Below the pieces are notes generated by a model. The model worked only from the letters and a program-made list of their open reading frames with translations. It did no database searches and was not told where the DNA came from. 7,719 nucleotides of DNA from Anaerolineae bacterium CG2_30_58_95. GTDB taxonomy: Bacteria > Chloroflexota > Anaerolineae > Anaerolineales > Villigracilaceae. A program made the position numbers and the translations under genes. Positions 1 through 5,011 of the stretch are shown here, one piece after another. Position 1 is the stretch's first letter; the number at the start of each line of letters is the position of its first letter. The stretch spans positions 1 to 7,719 of the forward strand of contig MNXK01000077.1 of the NCBI GenBank assembly GCA_001872165.1, written 5' to 3'.

Positions 1-218
1 TGCGCGGGCTGCGTACCATCGCCGATGGCAGGGAGCAGGCCGGGTTCCCGTCCGAGCCGGTGCTGCTGTGGGGGAAACAAGAACCCGTCACCCGTCACCC
101 GTCACACGTCACACGTCAGGGACAGCCATCCAAACAAAGATCAACGGCAAAGCTTACACGTTCACGAGCGGACAAGACAAGAGCCTGCTGCGCTTGCTGC
201 GCGAGGAGGCCGGGCTGA
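1..218 (+). CDS. C-terminal end of molybdenum hydroxylase FAD-binding subunit (5' partial)
   Basis: Only the tail is in the window; the reading frame begins with the codon at position 3. The first residues read [20 protein letters not shown] and then LLWGK. This resembles the C-terminal end of FAD-binding (CoxM/XdhB-like) subunits of the xanthine dehydrogenase family, which pass electrons between the [2Fe-2S] clusters and the acceptor. The [2Fe-2S] and Mo subunit genes follow directly, which supports the call. The recognisable protein ends near position 79. After it the frame runs into a CCGTCAC-type heptad tract and stays open to a TGA at 216-218, so about 46 extra residues overlap the next gene in another frame. 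Those residues look like frame-shadow sequence (Cys/Arg-rich), so the tail was probably extended when the original stop was lost. The family call rests on a short segment plus context; the exact end is what the sequence shows. Confidence 0.6.
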   Translation, partial: RGLRTIADGREQAGFPSEPVLLWGKQEPVTRHPSHVTRQGQPSKQRSTAKLTRSRADKTRACCACCARRPG

Positions 219-646
219 CCGGTACGAAGGAGGGCTGCGCGGAGGGCGAGTGCGGCGCGTGTACGGTTTACCTGGACGGCAAGGCGGTGATGGCCTGCCT
301 GGTGCCTGCGCCGCGCGCCCACGGCGCGGAAGTTGTGACAGTGGAAGGGCTTTCCGTAAAAGATGAAAGAGGAAAGATGAAAGATGAAGGCGGGGGGATA
401 AAGAATGAAAGCGAAAGGATGAAGGATGAATTGCACCCAGTGCAGCGCGCCTTTATCGAGGATGGCGCGGTGCAGTGCGGGTACTGTACGCCTGGCTTCC
501 TGATGTCGGCCGCGAAACTGTTGGAAGAAAAACCGCATCCGACGCGGGGCGAGATCGCGCAGGCAATCACCGGCAACTTGTGCCGCTGCACAGGTTATTA
601 CAAAATCGTGAAAGCAATCGAGGACGCGAGCGTAGGAGCGGGGTGA
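68..646 (+). CDS. Molybdenum hydroxylase [2Fe-2S] subunit (XdhC/CoxS-like)
   Basis: This is the small electron-transfer subunit of a xanthine dehydrogenase / CO dehydrogenase-type enzyme. It carries both iron-sulfur clusters and links the Mo site to FAD. Counting from GTG 68, the plant-ferredoxin cluster ligands are C57, C62, C65 and C77 (C-x4-C-x2-C-x11-C). The second, helical domain has C137, C140, C172 and C174 (C-x2-C-x31-C-x-C). Both patterns are complete, so the protein should be functional. The protein is 192 aa, against roughly 155-165 in the family. The excess comes from a heptad-derived insert at residues 98-121, between the two domains, and from an odd N-terminus. The start is uncertain: GTG 68 is the only ATG/GTG/TTG in frame before conserved sequence, it lies inside the upstream gene, and it would put the CCGTCAC repeat into the protein. 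Family N-termini normally begin near residue 20-25 here, so a rare ATC start at 128 or 140 is possible. Confidence 0.9.
   Translation: MGETRTRHPSPVTRHTSGTAIQTKINGKAYTFTSGQDKSLLRLLREEAGLTGTKEGCAEGECGACTVYLDGKAVMACLVPAPRAHGAEVVTVEGLSVKDERGKMKDEGGGIKNESERMKDELHPVQRAFIEDGAVQCGYCTPGFLMSAAKLLEEKPHPTRGEIAQAITGNLCRCTGYYKIVKAIEDASVGAG
84..119 (+). repeat. Heptanucleotide tandem repeat CCGTCAC x5 at a gene junction
   Basis: Five consecutive 7-base units start at 85: CCGTCAC three times, then ACGTCAC and ACGTCAG. The tract lies between the recognisable end of the FAD subunit and the recognisable start of the [2Fe-2S] subunit. It is free of stops in all three + frames, whereas its reverse complement would contain TGA. 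The same unit recurs at 2432-2466 inside the large subunit gene. Confidence 0.9.
359..428 (+). repeat. Heptanucleotide tandem repeat AAAGATG x10, translated inside the [2Fe-2S] subunit
   Basis: Ten consecutive 7-base units run from 359 to 428 with consensus AAAGATG (later units AAGGATG). They encode a seven-residue pattern of the type [21 protein letters not shown] between the two cluster domains. Each intact unit followed by A creates a TGA. Units 2, 5 and 8 are the ones whose TGA would be in the gene's frame (371, 392, 413), and all three have G instead of T. The other seven units keep the T. Confidence 0.95.
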
Positions 647-659
647 TCCCGCCCCTACG
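631..659 (+). repeat. Palindromic element spanning the stop codon of the [2Fe-2S] gene
   Basis: Arms 631-642 (CGTAGGAGCGGG) and 648-659 (CCCGCCCCTACG) are inverted with one mismatch and a 5-base loop. The TGA stop of the [2Fe-2S] gene (644-646) is in the loop, so the last residues (VGAG) are encoded by the repeat. The right arm abuts the ribosome binding site of the next gene. It resembles a dispersed GTAGGGGCGGG palindrome that I associate with Chloroflexota genomes; that association is from memory. It could instead act as a translational or processing hairpin. Confidence 0.75.
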
Positions 660-664
660 GGAGG
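660..664 (+). promoter_or_regulatory. Ribosome binding site GGAGG for the small membrane protein
   Basis: GGAGG lies 6 bases before ATG 671 and fixes that start. It begins one base after the right arm of the 631-659 palindrome, so folding of the hairpin could affect access to it. That effect is an inference. Confidence 0.6.
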
Positions 665-670
665 ATCGGC

Positions 671-1090
671 ATGGGAAAATACGCAAAATACACACGTCAA
701 CTACCCCCGCGCTCACGCGAGACTCACCCAATCTGGCGCGGCATTGGCTGTATCTTGATCTTGATCGTCCCGCTGTTATCCTTTGCGGGTGCAGCTTTGC
801 TGGTGAATTACGGCCTTAGCCAGGGTTGGCCAATCCCGCCTGAATGGCTCGGATATATTAAATTTCCTGACTGGGTGTGGAAAATCCAATTCTTAGCGAG
901 CATCGCCGGACCAATTGCGAGCTATAACAACCTGAAAGCCGTTCTGGCGTTCTTCTTCGTCGTTCTGATGCTGCTGACGGGCATCTATTCGACTGTCTAC
1001 GCTTTTATTTATCGAGGCTTAGGACCGCCGCGTTATTCAGCCCTGGACGCCCCGCCGTCGGGGCGTAGAACGAAGAGATATAAGAGATAG
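671..1090 (+). CDS. Small membrane protein of unknown function
   Basis: This is a 139-aa protein with a basic N-terminus (MGKYAKYTRQLPPRSRE), a strong hydrophobic helix at about residues 24-48, a loop with several Trp and Pro residues, a weaker hydrophobic stretch around 75-88, and a further helix at about 90-114. It ends in a basic tail containing GPPRY, DAPP and KRYKR. I recall similar short proteins with the GPPRY...DAPP tail from Anaerolineae but know of no assigned function. The start is set by GGAGG at 660-664. It lies between the [2Fe-2S] and Mo subunit genes, 24 bases after the first and 6 before the second, so it is probably co-transcribed. It could help attach the enzyme to the membrane or could be an unrelated passenger; nothing in the sequence decides this. 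It has no cofactor-binding Cys motif and no internal heptad repeat. Confidence 0.8.
   Translation: MGKYAKYTRQLPPRSRETHPIWRGIGCILILIVPLLSFAGAALLVNYGLSQGWPIPPEWLGYIKFPDWVWKIQFLASIAGPIASYNNLKAVLAFFFVVLMLLTGIYSTVYAFIYRGLGPPRYSALDAPPSGRRTKRYKR
1047..1066 (+). repeat. Short perfect inverted repeat near the end of the small membrane protein gene
   Basis: Arms ACGCCCC (1047-1053) and GGGGCGT (1060-1066) are perfectly complementary around a 6-base loop. The element is inside the coding sequence (codons for the DAPPSGRRT region), about 30 bases before the large-subunit start. It has no T-run after it, so it is not a standard terminator. Confidence 0.45.
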
Positions 1091-1096
1091 AGCTAA

Positions 1097-3337
1097 ATGA
1101 GAACAAAATCCACTATCGGCCAATCCATCCCTCGCATTGACGCGCGCGACAAAGTCACGGGCACGGCGCTCTACTCCGGCGACCTGTCCATGCCGGGGAT
1201 GCTGCACATGAAAATATTGTTCGCCGGGCGGCCGCACGCGCGCGTGGTCAGCATTGATACCTCCAAAGTCGAGACGTTTCCCGGCGTGGTTGCTATTTTC
1301 ACGGCCAAAGACATGCCGGTCAACGAGTACGGCCTGCAGAGGCCCGACCAGCCGGTGCTGTGCGGGCCGGCCCTCGCCCCTGCCCTCACCCCCGGCCCCT
1401 CTTCCAAAGATAGGGAGAGGGGGGAGGGTCGCGACATCGTCCGCTTCGTAGGCGACCAAGTGGCTGCGGTTGTGGCTGAAACGGAGAAGGCAGCCGAAGC
1501 AGCCGCCAGGCTCATCGTGGTCGAATACGAGGATTTACCGGTCGTCACGGACGCGGCAGCCGCCATGCAAGCCGGATCGCCGCTGGTTCACCCGGAATTG
1601 GGCGATTCCAACATCTGCGTGCACGACCGCATCCGCAAAGGAGACATCGAAGCGGGATTCGCAAAAGCGGACGTGATCGTCGAGAGCGAGTACTTCACGC
1701 CCGTCCAGGAACATGCTTATCTCCAACCCGAGGCCGGCCTGGCTTACGTTGACGAAGAGGGGCTGGTGACTATAAAAGCTGGTGGTCAATGGACTCACAC
1801 CGACCGCGCCCAGGTGGCTCATGCGCTCGGCCTACCCGAAGAGCAGGTGCGCGTCATCTATCCTGCCATCGGCGGCGCGTTCGGCGGACGGGAGGATATG
1901 TCCGTGCAGATCGTGCTGGGGCTGGCAGCCTGGAAGCTGAAGCGGCCAGTCAAGATCATCTGGAGCCGGAGGGAATCCATCCTCGGACACGGCAAGCGCC
2001 ATCCCATGCGGTTGCGCGCCAAATGGGGCGCGACCAAAGATGGCAAGCTGGTCGCAGGCGAGTCGGAGATCATCGCCGACGGCGGGGCGTACATGTACAC
2101 GACGAACAAGGTACTCGGCAATTCGACCATTACATCCAGCGGACCATACTTCATTCCCAACGTCAAGACCGACGTGTACGGCGTGTACACGAACAACATC
2201 CCTTCGGCCGCCTTCCGCGGCTTCGGCGCGCCGCAAGCGCTCTTCATGGCAGAAATGCAGATGAGCAAGCTGGCCGAGAAGCTTGGCATGGATCCGGTCG
2301 AGTTCCGCTGGCGCAACGCGCTGAGGGAGGGCGACACGCTGAATGTTGGCACGCCGGTTCCAGGTCCGGCCAGCGTCGTGCAGGTCATCGAAGCAGCACG
2401 CGATAAATTCGGCTGGCCGGACACTCGTCCTCCGTCACCCGTCACCCGTCCCCTGTCACCCGTCACCCCTCGCGGTCGCGGCTTCGCCTGCGGATTCAAG
2501 AACGTGGGATTCAGCTTTGGCTACCAAGAAAATTCCTGGGCGCGGGTGGAGTTGCATGGAAAGGACGAGATAGAACGCGCCGTCGCCTGGCACGCCGGCG
2601 CGGAGGTCGGGCAAGGCACTCACACGGTGATGGTTCAGATGGTCGCCGAGGCGGTCGGCGCGCCGGTTGACAAAGTCACGCTGATGACCTCAGATACGGT
2701 CAACATGGGCAACCCGGGCAGCGCCTCAGCTTCGCGCATGACTTTCATGGCCGGCAACGCACTGAAGGGCGCGGGCGAAGCCGCATTGGCAAAATGGAAA
2801 GCCGAGGAACGCCCGGCGATTGCAGAATACACCTATCTTGGCCCAAAGACCACACCCTTCGACAAGGAAACCGGCTACGCCATGCCCAACTTCGCCTACG
2901 CCTACGTTGCCCAGGCCGTCGAAGTGGAAGTGGATACCGAGACCGGCTTTATCAAGGTGCTGCGGGTCGTCTCTGCTGACGATGTGGGGCAGGCCATCAA
3001 CCCGGCCCTGGTCGAAGGTCAGATCGAAGGTGGGGTCGTCCAGGCGCAGGGATACGCCCTGCTGGAGAATTTCATCACCAAAGATGGCTATGTGCTGACC
3101 GACCAGCTCAGCACCTATCTCATCCCGACCATCCTGGACATTCCCGATGCGGTCGAGCCGGTCATCGTCGAAGTGCCGGATCCAATCGGCCCGTGGGGGG
3201 CGCGCGGCCTGGGCGAACTGCCCTTCCTGCCGCTGGCGCCGGCCATCGCGGCCGCCGTCCACGACGCGACCGGCGTGTGGTTCGACGATTTTCCGCTGAC
3301 GCCCGAGCGGGTGCTGCGCGGGCTGGGGAAGGTATAG
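1097..3337 (+). CDS. Molybdenum hydroxylase large (molybdopterin-binding) subunit, xanthine dehydrogenase family
   Basis: This 746-aa protein is the catalytic subunit that hydroxylates a substrate at the Mo-pterin centre. The N-terminal half has the a/b hammerhead domain (IGQSIPRIDARDKVTG at the start). Mo-pterin contact motifs follow: GGAFGGRE at 259-266, FRGFG at 373-377, GQGT at 505-508, GSASASR at 541-547, and GLGEL near the C-terminus with the likely catalytic Glu at 707. The FRGFG loop lacks the Cys found in the CO dehydrogenase active-site loop, so aerobic-type CO dehydrogenase is unlikely. The substrate (purine, nicotinate-like or aldehyde) cannot be assigned. Two non-family inserts are seen: residues about 91-111, from a C-rich palindrome, and 443-458, from CCGTCAC heptads. 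Both lie where I expect loops, and all key motifs are intact. The start at ATG 1097 follows a weak purine-rich site (AGAGATAGAG). The stop overlaps the next gene's ribosome binding site. Confidence 0.92.
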   Translation: MRTKSTIGQSIPRIDARDKVTGTALYSGDLSMPGMLHMKILFAGRPHARVVSIDTSKVETFPGVVAIFTAKDMPVNEYGLQRPDQPVLCGPALAPALTPGPSSKDRERGEGRDIVRFVGDQVAAVVAETEKAAEAAARLIVVEYEDLPVVTDAAAAMQAGSPLVHPELGDSNICVHDRIRKGDIEAGFAKADVIVESEYFTPVQEHAYLQPEAGLAYVDEEGLVTIKAGGQWTHTDRAQVAHALGLPEEQVRVIYPAIGGAFGGREDMSVQIVLGLAAWKLKRPVKIIWSRRESILGHGKRHPMRLRAKWGATKDGKLVAGESEIIADGGAYMYTTNKVLGNSTITSSGPYFIPNVKTDVYGVYTNNIPSAAFRGFGAPQALFMAEMQMSKLAEKLGMDPVEFRWRNALREGDTLNVGTPVPGPASVVQVIEAARDKFGWPDTRPPSPVTRPLSPVTPRGRGFACGFKNVGFSFGYQENSWARVELHGKDEIERAVAWHAGAEVGQGTHTVMVQMVAEAVGAPVDKVTLMTSDTVNMGNPGSASASRMTFMAGNALKGAGEAALAKWKAEERPAIAEYTYLGPKTTPFDKETGYAMPNFAYAYVAQAVEVEVDTETGFIKVLRVVSADDVGQAINPALVEGQIEGGVVQAQGYALLENFITKDGYVLTDQLSTYLIPTILDIPDAVEPVIVEVPDPIGPWGARGLGELPFLPLAPAIAAAVHDATGVWFDDFPLTPERVLRGLGKV
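1369..1430 (+). repeat. C-rich palindromic element inside the large-subunit gene
   Basis: A C-rich left half (CCCTCACCCCC, then CCCCTCTTCC at 1396-1405) and a G-rich right half (GGGAGAGGGG at 1413-1422) form a 10-base stem with one mismatch and a 7-base loop; GAGGG at 1424-1428 can extend the pairing outwards. It is translated as a Pro/Gly/Arg-rich insert between the QPVL and VRFVGDQVA segments, which adjoin in relatives as I remember them. The left half resembles 6186-6225. Confidence 0.8.
2432..2466 (+). repeat. Heptanucleotide tandem repeat CCGTCAC x5 inside the large-subunit gene
   Basis: There are five units: CCGTCAC, CCGTCAC, CCGTCCC, CTGTCAC, CCGTCAC. They encode RPPSPVTRPLSPVTPRG between the KFGWP and RGRGFACGFKN segments of the large subunit. 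The unit and orientation match the tract at 85-119. This orientation has no stop in any + frame. Confidence 0.9.
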
Positions 3338-3340
3338 GAG
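3336..3340 (+). promoter_or_regulatory. Ribosome binding site AGGAG of the DUF1361 gene, overlapping the upstream stop
   Basis: AGGAG shares its first two bases with the TAG stop of the large-subunit gene (3335-3337) and lies 4 bases before ATG 3345. The arrangement suggests translational coupling of the two genes. Confidence 0.6.
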
Positions 3341-3344
3341 ACAA

Positions 3345-4046
3345 ATGCCCAATAGTTTCCGCAACACCTTCGCCCGTCACAAATACAAAGCGGGTATCTT
3401 CCTTTTACTTTCCGCCGCATCTCTCGTCTGTGCGACATTGGTTGCTGCCCGGATCGCATACAGCGACAGCAGTCAATACCTTGGGTTGGTCTGGAATCTC
3501 TTTTTGGCCTGGATTCCATTTGTACTGGCTTACCTGGTCTACATGCTTTCATGGCGACGATTGCTTGTCTATTTTGCCATTCCTATCTTCGCATTCCTCT
3601 GGCTGATCTTCTTCCCCAACGCGCCCTACATCTTGACCGACCTGCAGCACCTCGGCCAGGAAACTACAAATGTACCGCTTTGGTTCGATGTTATCCTCCT
3701 CACCTGGTTCTCGTGGACAGGCGTTTTACTCGGGGTCGTTTCGCTCAACCTGATGCAGGAGATCGTCAAGCGTGAGTTCGGCCGCTGGCTCGGCTGGATT
3801 TTCGTGTTTGCTGTGGCGGGTCTGAGCAGCGCTGGCATCTACATCGGCCGCTTCATCGGCCTCAACTCCTGGGACATCCTGCAGAATCCGACCGGCACCG
3901 CCGAAAACCTTTGGAGCTGGCTGCAAGACCCCAGCCTCCGCTCGATCGGTTTCGTTGGCCTGTACACAGTATTTTTCATCTTCGTTTACTTCACCTTTTA
4001 CGCATTCGGCCATATCCTCCAGGAAGGGGCCGAAAAGAGTATTTGA
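3345..4046 (+). CDS. DUF1361-type multi-pass membrane protein
   Basis: The 233-aa protein is almost wholly hydrophobic. Membrane segments are visible at about residues 17-36, 45-66, 71-90, 107-132 and 143-164, with a last one around 203-225. The FPNAPYILTDLQHL block (about 89-102), the following WFDVILLTWFSWTGVLLG block, and SSAGIYIGRFIGLNSWDI with an NP downstream are the pattern I know from the DUF1361 family. Its biochemical role is unknown. The start ATG 3345 is supported by AGGAG at 3336-3340. The gene begins 7 bases after the Mo subunit stop and ends 2 bases before the YqeB start, so it lies within the same transcription unit. I see no cofactor or catalytic motif and no repeat insert. 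Whether it serves the hydroxylase (for example substrate passage) or is a passenger cannot be told. Confidence 0.8.
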   Translation: MPNSFRNTFARHKYKAGIFLLLSAASLVCATLVAARIAYSDSSQYLGLVWNLFLAWIPFVLAYLVYMLSWRRLLVYFAIPIFAFLWLIFFPNAPYILTDLQHLGQETTNVPLWFDVILLTWFSWTGVLLGVVSLNLMQEIVKREFGRWLGWIFVFAVAGLSSAGIYIGRFIGLNSWDILQNPTGTAENLWSWLQDPSLRSIGFVGLYTVFFIFVYFTFYAFGHILQEGAEKSI

Positions 4047-4048
4047 TT

Positions 4049-4927
4049 ATGGCGTCCATCATCCTCATCCGCGGCGGCGGCGACCTGGCAACCGGCGTCG
4101 CCATACGCCTGATCCGTTCCGGCCTGCGCGTCGTCGTCACCGAGATACCGCAACCGTTGGCGGTCCGGCGCACTGTTGCCTTTGCTGAAGCGGTCTACGC
4201 CGGAGAGATTATCATCGAGGGGATCACCGCCCGGCGCGTTCCTGACCCAAGCGACAGCCTGCGCATCCTGACCATCCTGGGCAAACAGCAGATCCCGGTG
4301 CTGGTGGATCCTGACTGCACCTCAGCCAGGGCTTTACATCCCGCCGTCATCGTGGATGGGCGTATGACCAAGCGTCCGCCCGAACCGATCGGCTACGCGC
4401 CCGCGCTGTACATTGGACTGGGGCCTGGCTTCGTGGCCGGAGAGAACTGCCAGGCTGCGGTCGAGACCCGGCGCGGTCACAACCTGGGGCGCGTCTACTG
4501 GCGCGGCGGCCCCGAACCGGATACCGGCGCACCCGAAGGCGACCCGGCGCGCGTCCTGCGCGCTCTGTGTGATGGAGTGCTTGCCGCTCATGCTGAGATT
4601 GGAACGCATGTGGAGGAGGGGCAGTTGATTGCAGTGATCAGTGACCAGCCTGCCCTGCCTGCCCTGGCGGCCAGGCCAGGGAGCGAAGTCGAAGGGTCAT
4701 CAGTGATCAGTGATCAGTGTTCAGTGATCAGTCCGTTAAAAGGTATTTTGCGTGGGTTGATTCACCCCGGCCTGTCGGTGACGCGCGGCCTGAAAATCGG
4801 CGACGTGGACCCGCGCGACGACCCGCGTCTCTGCCAGATGGTTTCCGACAAAGCTCTGGCAGTAGGCGGAGGCGTGTTGGAGGCGATTCTGGGGCGGGCA
4901 GAAGTGCGCGGTCAATTATGGACTTAA
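4049..4927 (+). CDS. yqeB: Selenium-dependent molybdenum hydroxylase accessory protein, YqeB (EF2563) family
   Basis: This 292-aa protein has the family's hallmark start (IILIRGGGDLATGVAIRL, with GGGD at 9-12), then TEIPQPLAVRRTVAFAEAVY, the GLGPGFVAGENC block, ETRRGHNLGRVYW with PDTGAPEG, and a C-terminal swivelling, lipoyl-like part (CDGVLAAHAEIG ... GLKIGDVDPR ... SDKALAVGGGVLEAIL). Proteins of this family are encoded with selenium-dependent molybdenum hydroxylases and are thought to act in maturing their Se/Mo centre; the exact reaction is not settled. The ATG at 4049 fits the conserved N-terminus and lies 2 bases after the upstream stop; an upstream open frame exists but is not conserved-looking. 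The protein is longer than the usual 260-270 aa because residues about 196-229 are repeat-encoded, inserted in the C-terminal domain. That insert carries a Cys where a TGA is expected from the repeat. Confidence 0.88.
   Translation: MASIILIRGGGDLATGVAIRLIRSGLRVVVTEIPQPLAVRRTVAFAEAVYAGEIIIEGITARRVPDPSDSLRILTILGKQQIPVLVDPDCTSARALHPAVIVDGRMTKRPPEPIGYAPALYIGLGPGFVAGENCQAAVETRRGHNLGRVYWRGGPEPDTGAPEGDPARVLRALCDGVLAAHAEIGTHVEEGQLIAVISDQPALPALAARPGSEVEGSSVISDQCSVISPLKGILRGLIHPGLSVTRGLKIGDVDPRDDPRLCQMVSDKALAVGGGVLEAILGRAEVRGQLWT
4630..4733 (+). repeat. Composite repeat inside yqeB: palindrome flanked by ATCAGTG heptads
   Basis: The order is: two ATCAGTG-like units (4630-4643); two copies of TGCCCTGCC-like sequence; a perfect 7-base inverted repeat, CCCTGGC (4662-4668) and GCCAGGG (4675-4681); the segment GAGCGAAGTCGAAGGG (4681-4696); and five units ATCAGTG (4699-4733, the fourth TTCAGTG, the last ATCAGTC). 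It is translated in the yqeB frame. The in-frame TGA expected at 4697 is TCA and the one expected at 4718 is TGT, while out-of-frame TGAs at 4704, 4711 and 4725 are kept. Confidence 0.9.
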
Positions 4928-5002
4928 CCGCGAAGACGCAAAGAACGCAAAGGTTTTCTTCGCGTCTGCAAAGCATCTATGCGTTCTTCATCCCTTCGCG
5001 GT
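4927..5002 (+). repeat. Palindromic intergenic element between yqeB and the yqeC-mocA fusion gene
   Basis: Arms ACCGCGAAG (4927-4935) and CTTCGCGGT (4994-5002) are perfectly inverted. An inner pair AAGAACGC (4941-4948) and GCGTTCTT (4981-4988) adds a second stem. The first A overlaps the yqeB stop. It resembles a dispersed CGCGAAGACGCAAAGAACGC-type element that I recall from several bacterial genomes. It fills nearly the whole gap between the genes. It has no terminal T-run, so a simple terminator is unlikely, though RNA processing or attenuation is possible. Confidence 0.8.
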
Positions 5003-5011
5003 GAATCACTG

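Noticed and set aside
359..428. Seven-residue periodicity (KDERGKM-like) suggesting a coiled coil
   Set aside because: The period follows directly from a 7-base DNA unit read over 21 bases, and the pattern lacks hydrophobic residues at coiled-coil core positions.
116..700. Long open frames on the minus strand (for example opposite the [2Fe-2S] gene and opposite 1858-2499 and 2726-3367)
   Set aside because: They are complements of well-supported GC-rich genes, show no recognisable family features and have no ribosome binding sites that I could see.
1047..1066. Transcription terminator after the small membrane protein gene
   Set aside because: The stem lies inside the coding sequence and has no T-run after it; the next gene follows within 6 bases of the stop.
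3911..4048. Longer yqeB starting within the DUF1361 gene
   Set aside because: This stretch is an out-of-frame reading of the DUF1361 coding sequence; the conserved YqeB N-terminus begins just after ATG 4049.
4718..4720. TGT Cys in the yqeB insert as a functional metal or selenium ligand
   Set aside because: It lies in a repeat-derived insert and is better explained as a changed TGA; the conserved part of the family does not include it.
4979..5011. Start of the YqeC-MocA protein at ATG 4979
   Set aside because: The first 11 codons come from the palindromic intergenic element; ATG 5012 has GGTGA upstream and fits the domain start.
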